Shown here in pieces: positions 6,322 through 10,043 of a stretch of 10,043 nucleotides of DNA. The position numbers and the translations under genes are program-made. Position 1 is the first letter of the stretch, and each line of letters begins with the position of its first letter. The stretch spans positions 1 through 10,043 of the forward strand of contig JARICQ010000167.1 in assembly GCA_029264075.1 (NCBI GenBank). Direction: 5' to 3'. The notes beneath the pieces are model-generated. The model was given only the letters and a program-made list of their open reading frames with translations, did not search any database and had not been told where the DNA came from. Source of the stretch: Tissierellaceae bacterium. GTDB lineage: Bacteria; Bacillota; Clostridia; Tissierellales; Tissierellaceae.

Positions 6322-7047
6322 CATTTGAGGACTTATCAGTAGCTTTTTTTCATCTTCTCTTAGCTCCCTATATTCTCCAGGATTTAAACTCTCATCCAAG
6401 TTTAAAGCTCCCATAGATATTCTTTTTAAATATAGGACTTCCAGAGAAAAAGCTGCAAACATCCTCTTAACCTGGTGGTATTTACCTTCTTGTATGGTGA
6501 GATAGACTCTTGACCTATCGCTAGACTCTAATATTTCTAATTTAGCTGGTAGAGTATTGTAACCATCATCTAATTCTATGCCGTGTTGGAAAACATCAAT
6601 ATACCTATCATCAACCAATCCATCTACTTCTGCATAATACTTTTTATTGATACCTTTTTTAGGTGATAGTAATTCGTGGGCCAATTTACCGTCGTTACTG
6701 ATCAAAAGCAAACCCTCGGTATCCTTGTCCAACCTTCCAACTGGAAAGGGCTCAAAGTGAAGATATCTATCATCTAGTATATCTATTACAGTGTGGCTAA
6801 GAGGGTCATCTGTAGACGAAACCAATCCCTGGGGTTTGTTCATCATTAAATATATAAATTCCCTATAAATAACTTTTTCACCATCAAAATAAATTTCTTC
6901 ACTATAAGGATCTAGCTTTAATTTATTGTCCCTTAGGATCTCTTCCCCTAGTCTGACCCTTCCATCTTTTATATACTGTTTAACTTCTTTTCTACTACCA
7001 TATCCCATATTGCTAATTATTTTATCCAATCTTTCAAGCTTAGCCAT
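6319..7047 (-). CDS. rsuA: RsuA-family 16S rRNA pseudouridine synthase
   Basis: A 242-residue enzyme of the RsuA/RluB/RluE/RluF family, probably forming pseudouridine in the 530 loop of 16S rRNA (position 516 in E. coli). An S4 RNA-binding domain covers about residues 3-50 (RLDKIISNMGYGSRKEV at 6-22). The catalytic motif is VGRLDKDTEGLLLISNDG (103-120), with Asp107 the nucleophile, and the C-terminal family block runs from EGKYHQVKRMFAA (187-199) to LNPGEYRELREDE (221-233). The V-G-R-L-D-x-D-T form and the following LAHELLSPKKGINKKYYAEV fit RsuA better than RluB, but the exact target is an inference. The ATG at 7047 has a purine-rich AAGGGGGGA upstream. The gene lies after the palindromic terminator 7072-7111; no convincing own promoter is seen in the remaining 24 bp, so it may depend on readthrough or on a promoter overlapping the palindrome. 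Its TGA stop is part of the next gene's promoter. Confidence 0.92.
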   Translation of the reverse strand: MAKLERLDKIISNMGYGSRKEVKQYIKDGRVRLGEEILRDNKLKLDPYSEEIYFDGEKVIYREFIYLMMNKPQGLVSSTDDPLSHTVIDILDDRYLHFEPFPVGRLDKDTEGLLLISNDGKLAHELLSPKKGINKKYYAEVDGLVDDRYIDVFQHGIELDDGYNTLPAKLEILESSDRSRVYLTIQEGKYHQVKRMFAAFSLEVLYLKRISMGALNLDESLNPGEYRELREDEKKLLISPQM

Positions 7048-7071
7048 GATTTCCCCCCTTACCTATAGAAA

Positions 7072-7111
7072 TTATTAAATGAAAGGCAGATATCTGCCTT
7101 TCATTTAATAA
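7072..7111. terminator. 40-bp perfect palindrome, probable intrinsic terminator of the 9397-7131 operon
   Basis: Positions 7072-7091 are the exact reverse complement of 7092-7111, centred on GATATC (7089-7094). The core GAAAGGCAGA/TCTGCCTTTC has the GC content of a terminator stem, and both strands continue into ATTTAATAA. It starts 20 nt after the TAG stop of the P-loop protein gene and lies 24 nt before the ATG of the RsuA-type gene. The T-tract is interrupted, so termination may be partial. An operator or a dispersed palindromic element is the alternative. Confidence 0.7.
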
Positions 7112-7130
7112 CTATTTTAAAGTTTTTATC

Positions 7131-7562
7131 CTAACAGCCAGCAACTTCTATCAGCTCAGAATTCTCCTTCAATGATTCAGGTATGTCTTTAGTCACGAAG
7201 TCTACATTTATATAAAACTCTGTATTATACTTCTCTGAAATTACATTTAATCTTTTGGCCAGATCTTCTAATATATCTAGATCTAAATCAATCTTCTTAT
7301 ATATACTGTCAACATAAACTTTTTCAAGATCATAGTCCATGCCAACTATCCCACACAAAAAACCATAGAAAGATTCAATATTGTGTATATTGAATTCCAT
7401 GGCATTGATAAGCCTTACATTGTGATTGAGGGTAAAAATATGGTCATCATCAACGTCTATAAAAGCAATATTACCATTTCCCTTTTCCATCTCACTATTT
7501 GCATTGTCGATCAACCACTTTGTTTTACCTGCACCTTTTTCACCTAAAATAAATTTAACCAT
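7131..7562 (-). CDS. Small P-loop ATP-binding protein of unknown function (often labelled PilT in Clostridia)
   Basis: A 143-residue soluble protein. The N-terminus is a clear Walker A, ILGEKGAGKTKWLID (5-19; Gly12-Lys13-Thr14), and a Walker-B-like strand KVYVDSIYK lies at 81-89 with Asp85. Between them, RLINAMEFNI (50-59) and FYGFLCGIVGMDYDLE (65-80) match a small clostridial family that I recognise from memory and that is commonly annotated as twitching motility protein PilT. Real PilT is a hexameric ATPase of about 350 residues with Asp and His boxes and a PAS-like domain; none is present, so that name is unsupported. It may be a nucleotide-binding switch or a small kinase; the substrate is unknown. 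The ATG at 7562 has AGGTGG 6-7 nt upstream. It is the last gene of a three-gene run after the HAD phosphatase and radical SAM genes (gap 29 nt) and is followed by the palindromic terminator. Confidence 0.87.
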   Translation of the reverse strand: MVKFILGEKGAGKTKWLIDNANSEMEKGNGNIAFIDVDDDHIFTLNHNVRLINAMEFNIHNIESFYGFLCGIVGMDYDLEKVYVDSIYKKIDLDLDILEDLAKRLNVISEKYNTEFYINVDFVTKDIPESLKENSELIEVAGC

Positions 7563-7591
7563 TATAATCCACCTTTCCTTTCTTATATATA

Positions 7592-8554
7592 TTAAAAATT
7601 TAAATCAAATTTTTTTAATGCCCTTCCATTTAGATAGTCAAACTTCGCACCTTGTCTTGTATCTCTCTCTTCCATAGTCTCTACGATATTATCTCTTATC
7701 TTCCACCAGGATTCATCCCAGTTTACAAATAATGTATTCTCCTGAGGAGCTCTACCTATTATCCTCTGTATGACAATAGCTGGGTCTAAATGTTCTAGAA
7801 AAAGTATAACCCTTTCCAGGTAATCATCTCTTGAGATAAGGTCTAATTGACCTTTTTTATACATATCTCCTAGGGCAGTACCTTCTACTATATAAAGAGC
7901 ATGAAGTTTTATCTCCTCTACTCCCAAGGCACTCATTATCTTAGCATTTTCCAATACATCTAAATCATTGTCCCATGGTAGATTCAGTATTAAATGAGTA
8001 CAATTTCTAAGGCCATATTTTTTCAATTTCACAGCTGCATCAATATATTCTCCCAGGCCATGGCCTCTATTTATCTTTAAAAGAGAGTGATAGTTTACTG
8101 TTTGCAGGCCTAGTTCCACTGTTATTTCTAAATCATATTCTCTTTTTATATCCTCTAAAAACTCTAAATATCTGTCATCTATGGCATCTGGCCTAGTAGA
8201 TATAGATATCCCAACTATATCATCTATAATTGACTCCTGGATGTATTTTTTGAAATCTTGAAAGGGCATATAGGTATTTGTAAAGTTTTGGAAATATGCT
8301 ATGAATTTTTTGGCATTATATCTTTTGCCTATATATTCTTTGTTCTTTTCCAATTGTTCCTTTACTGAAATAGAAGATGATAGGTTTTCAAAAGATCCAC
8401 CTTCTTCTCCGCAGAATATACAACCATTCTCCCCCACCGTACCATCTCTATTTGGGCAGGTAAGCGGAAGTGATACTGGGAGCTTATATACCTTTTCGCC
8501 AAATTTATTCCTTAAATAATTTGAATAGGTCTTATACACCTTTATCTCTTGCAA
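7592..8554 (-). CDS. mnmL: Radical SAM protein, YtqA/YhcC type (TIGR01212), probable MnmL
   Basis: A 320-residue protein of the TIGR01212 radical SAM family. The unusual cysteine motif CPNRDGTVGENGCIFC (Cys33, Cys45, Cys48) should hold the 4Fe-4S cluster that cleaves S-adenosylmethionine. Other family blocks are FQNFTNTYMPF (88-98), ISTRPDAI (118-125), ELGLQTVNYHSLLKINRGH (147-165), KLHALYIVEGTAL (216-228) and RDTRQG (297-302). B. subtilis YtqA has been assigned as MnmL, acting with the methyltransferase MnmM (YtqB) in the alternative route to the mnm5 group of tRNA wobble uridines; applying that role here is an inference. No mnmM is in the window. The segment LNLPWDNDLDV (190-200) replaces the more usual GLPGE-type loop. 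The start is TTG at 8552-8554 with AAAGGGAGA 5 nt upstream. It lies 15 nt after the HAD gene and is cotranscribed with it. Confidence 0.85.
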   Translation of the reverse strand: MQEIKVYKTYSNYLRNKFGEKVYKLPVSLPLTCPNRDGTVGENGCIFCGEEGGSFENLSSSISVKEQLEKNKEYIGKRYNAKKFIAYFQNFTNTYMPFQDFKKYIQESIIDDIVGISISTRPDAIDDRYLEFLEDIKREYDLEITVELGLQTVNYHSLLKINRGHGLGEYIDAAVKLKKYGLRNCTHLILNLPWDNDLDVLENAKIMSALGVEEIKLHALYIVEGTALGDMYKKGQLDLISRDDYLERVILFLEHLDPAIVIQRIIGRAPQENTLFVNWDESWWKIRDNIVETMEERDTRQGAKFDYLNGRALKKFDLNF

Positions 8555-8569
8555 AACAATCTCCCTTTC

Positions 8570-9397
8570 TTAGATATTTAGAAGTCTTCTAAGTTCATAG
8601 GCAAGGCCTGATTCATTGTTATCCTTGGCAGTAATTATGTCAGCCTTTCTCTTTAAAGAGTCACTCCCATTTACCATGGCAATACCAAGACCTGCACCTT
8701 TTATCATAGATGTATCATTGTTGTTGTCACCTATTGCTATTATTTCCTTTGGCTTTATACCCTTGCTGCTAGCATACTCTACCAAACTTAGCCATTTTGT
8801 TCCCGTGGGATTCATCACTTCTAAAAATGCCTCTGCAATCTCCATATTTTCTATCACATGAGAGCTATATACTCCAGGATACTTTTCTTTCAATTCCCTA
8901 TAGAAACTATTTAGCTGGTCAGATTTTCCAAGGTATACAACAGCTAGTATACCTTCATTTATATCATCTAAATTTTCAATTCTTCTGTGACTAATGCTAT
9001 TTTTCAAATAGTTGTAATATCCTAAATAATCATCTCCATGCTCCACAGCTATATCATAGCCATGACCATAGTCATCAATATGGATAATTGGATCTAACTT
9101 TCTTTTTTTCCCATCTCTAACTACATTTCTAAAGTCTTTTTTATCTAAATATTTAGATATTATAACCCTGTCATCAAATGAGTGTTTGACTATGTTTCCA
9201 TTATTTGCGAGTATAGTTACATGGCTATCTATTTTTTTGATTATACTTTTTGCCGAAGAATATCCTCTACCAGTAGCGATAACTATCTCATATCCCTTCT
9301 CAATAGCCTTATCTATAAAGATTAGATTTTCTCGACTTATATCTTTTTTATCATCTAGCAATGTACCATCTAAATCCATTGCTATCAATTTATACAT
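8570..9397 (-). CDS. Cof-type HAD-IIB family phosphatase
   Basis: A 275-residue cytoplasmic hydrolase, normal length for the Cof/YidA group. All four HAD motifs are present: motif I MDLDGTLLDD with nucleophile Asp8 and acid/base Asp10, motif II IATGR (Thr42), motif III Lys201 in PTGTKW (197-202), and motif IV IGDNNNDTSM (222-231) with Asp224 and Asp228 for magnesium. The C2B cap lies between residues of about 80 and 190. Family members dephosphorylate sugar phosphates, flavin or pyridoxal phosphates and similar small substrates; the substrate cannot be told from sequence. The ATG at 9397 is the only good start, with GGGGGT 6 nt upstream, a weaker ribosome site than its neighbours have. It is the first gene of the run 9397-7131, with a candidate promoter at 9451-9456 and a hairpin in its leader. 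Confidence 0.93.
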   Translation of the reverse strand: MYKLIAMDLDGTLLDDKKDISRENLIFIDKAIEKGYEIVIATGRGYSSAKSIIKKIDSHVTILANNGNIVKHSFDDRVIISKYLDKKDFRNVVRDGKKRKLDPIIHIDDYGHGYDIAVEHGDDYLGYYNYLKNSISHRRIENLDDINEGILAVVYLGKSDQLNSFYRELKEKYPGVYSSHVIENMEIAEAFLEVMNPTGTKWLSLVEYASSKGIKPKEIIAIGDNNNDTSMIKGAGLGIAMVNGSDSLKRKADIITAKDNNESGLAYELRRLLNI

Positions 9398-9423
9398 ACT
9401 AGACCCCCATATATATATAAAGA

Positions 9424-9443
9424 AGATTTCACATGAGAAATCT
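9424..9443. terminator. Inverted repeat between the DUF1292 and HAD genes: terminator or leader/operator hairpin
   Basis: AGATTTC (9424-9430) and GAAATCT (9437-9443) form a perfect 7-bp stem with a 6-nt loop. On the minus strand it is followed by TCTTTATATATA, 46 nt past the DUF1292 stop, so it can act as a weak intrinsic terminator for that gene; the plus strand is followed by CTTTTATATTAT. It also begins at the predicted transcription start of the HAD operon, so it may instead be a 5' leader hairpin or operator. Confidence 0.5.
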
Positions 9444-9450
9444 CTTTTAT

Positions 9451-9478
9451 ATTATACTCAGACAATATTACTTATCTA
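9451..9478 (-). promoter_or_regulatory. Candidate promoter of the HAD / radical SAM / P-loop operon
   Basis: On the minus strand a perfect TATAAT lies at 9451-9456 and TAGATA (9473-9478, 4 of 6 matches to TTGACA) lies 16 bp upstream. Transcription would begin near 9444, giving a leader of about 47 nt that starts with the inverted repeat at 9424-9443. The boxes were picked by eye. Confidence 0.45.
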
Positions 9479-9488
9479 TTTGATCATC

Positions 9489-9911
9489 TTATTCATCATG
9501 GTCTTCATGCTCATGAGTTGAAATTCTAGTCAAATCCTCTTCAGTAAAAAGCTCAGCAAAGGCATCAGATACCAATTCAAACTCAGTGTCATCTTCTATA
9601 GACAAAAGATCAAAGGACTCGTCTTCTAATTCTACATACTCATATAATAGTACCCCAGAATCTGCCTTTTCTTCATCTACAGGAAGAAGTGCTATATACT
9701 CACTCTCATCTACCTCAAAGAATCCTAGTACCATGCATTCCAACTCACTATCGTCCTCTAGTACAAGATGCATGATTAAATCTGCATCTAAATTTTCAAA
9801 GTCTAAGTCTTCTCTTGCATGGTGCAAGGGATCGTCACAATCTACTCCGCACCCACACTCACCACAGTATTCATCACTAGCCTCGAAAACTTCTTTTTCT
9901 TTATCCATCAT
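9489..9911 (-). CDS. Acidic DUF1292 (YrzB-like) protein with Cys cluster and His-rich tail
   Basis: A 140-residue, strongly acidic protein. The middle part fits DUF1292, the YrzB family: a beta-rich core from DLIMHLVLEDDSELECMVLG (44-63) through ESEYIALLPVDEE (69-81), LLYEYVE (88-94) and DTEFELVSDAF (108-118). Function is unknown; in Bacillus the gene lies between the RuvX-type gene yrrK and the MltG-type gene yrrL. Here the flanks differ: an HAD gene lies downstream and an unidentified gene tail upstream. Two additions frame the core: an N-terminal cluster CGECGCGVDC (Cys16, 19, 21, 25) followed by His30-His31, and a C-terminal THEHEDHDE (132-140). They could bind metal, but no metal site is proven. 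The ATG at 9911 has AAAGGAGG 6 nt upstream, a near-perfect ribosome site suggesting strong translation; a second ATG follows directly. Confidence 0.85.
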   Translation of the reverse strand: MMDKEKEVFEASDEYCGECGCGVDCDDPLHHAREDLDFENLDADLIMHLVLEDDSELECMVLGFFEVDESEYIALLPVDEEKADSGVLLYEYVELEDESFDLLSIEDDTEFELVSDAFAELFTEEDLTRISTHEHEDHDE

Positions 9912-9965
9912 GGAATACCTCCTTTTATGTCTTACAATAATAATACCCTATTTTCAACTTAAAGT

Positions 9966-9994
9966 ATATAAAATATTTGAAAACTATTTTATAT
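9966..9994. repeat. AT-only inverted repeat at the end of the right-edge gene
   Basis: ATATAAAATA (9966-9975) and TATTTTATAT (9985-9994) pair perfectly around a 9-nt spacer, overlapping the stop codon of the right-edge coding tail. With no G-C pair the hairpin would be weak; it could be a poor terminator, part of the promoter of the DUF1292 gene, or chance in AT-rich DNA. Confidence 0.35.
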
Positions 9995-10043
9995 TATCTT
10001 TTTCCAATCTATATTTTCATTTAAAAAATCTACTAGTTTAACA
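9989..10043 (-). CDS. C-terminal tail of an unidentified gene (cut by window edge)
   Basis: One minus-strand frame enters from the right edge and reads VKLVDFLNENIDWKKII, then TAA at 9989-9991. The pattern of hydrophobic residues and the codon use (GAT, AAA, ATA) look coding and agree with its neighbours, and the stop leaves 77 nt before the ATG of the DUF1292 gene, a normal spacing. Seventeen residues are too few to name a family. The Bacillus order would suggest a RuvX-type gene here, but this tail does not look like the RuvX C-terminus I know. Confidence 0.4.
   Translation of the reverse strand, partial: VKLVDFLNENIDWKKII

Noticed and set aside
7131..7562. PilT (twitching motility ATPase)
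   Set aside because: Only the P-loop is shared; the length is well under half, the Asp and His boxes are missing, and no type IV pilus gene is nearby.
9186..9521. Plus-strand open frame with a hydrophobic translation
   Set aside because: It is antisense to the HAD phosphatase start and crosses the hairpin and promoter region; no ribosome site is present and the hydrophobicity follows from AT-rich antisense codons.
9586..10041. Plus-strand open frame of 151 codons, very rich in serine
   Set aside because: It lies antisense to the DUF1292 gene. The Ser runs are the reverse complement of its many Asp and Glu codons; there is no ribosome site and no recognisable domain.
1..10043. tRNA or rRNA genes, CRISPR array, insertion sequence or prophage
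   Set aside because: No tRNA-like arms with a GTTCRA loop, no rRNA-like GC-rich stretch, no regularly spaced repeats, and no transposase, integrase or phage gene was seen on either strand.

Overview
The window is AT-rich DNA (heavy use of ATA, AGA and AAA codons, GGAGG-type Shine-Dalgarno sites, four TTG starts among eleven genes) with a gene set typical of low-GC anaerobic Firmicutes. Small clostridial families (a DUF1292 protein, a Tyr-rich protein resembling DUF6648, a P-loop protein often labelled PilT) point to Clostridia or Tissierellia; this placement is an inference from recognised families, not a database result. No rRNA, tRNA, CRISPR array, insertion sequence or phage gene is visible. 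It looks like ordinary core chromosome, densely packed, with ten complete genes, one large gene cut at the left edge and a gene tail at the right edge.

Layout from left to right: positions 1-1568 hold the N-terminal 522 codons of an AddB/RexB-like DNA repair subunit (minus strand). Reading leftwards on the minus strand, 5168 to 1627 is a tight run: an RluA-family pseudouridine synthase, a TGS/uridine-kinase-type nucleoside kinase and glutaminase A, with gaps of 13 and 16 nt, then 58 nt to the AddB-like gene. A divergent promoter region (5169-5260) separates this run from the only plus-strand gene, a single-pass membrane protein carrying just the small N-terminal subdomain of MltG/YceG. That gene converges on a minus-strand gene of unknown function, and both share one bidirectional hairpin terminator at 5688-5710 that contains bases of both stop codons.

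Further right on the minus strand are an RsuA-type 16S rRNA pseudouridine synthase (6319-7047), a 40-bp perfect palindrome acting as probable terminator (7072-7111), a small P-loop protein, a radical SAM enzyme of the YtqA/MnmL type, a Cof-type HAD phosphatase (these three form a second operon, 9397 to 7131) and an acidic DUF1292 protein with a Cys cluster (9489-9911). A 17-residue C-terminal tail of an unidentified gene runs off the right edge.

Together the genes are mostly RNA modification (two pseudouridine synthases, one probable tRNA wobble-uridine enzyme), nucleotide and glutamine metabolism, and DNA repair. I did not find a clearly new multi-gene system. The most noteworthy items are conserved but poorly characterised proteins (MltG-subdomain membrane protein, P-loop protein, Tyr-rich protein, DUF1292 protein) and a few compact regulatory arrangements.
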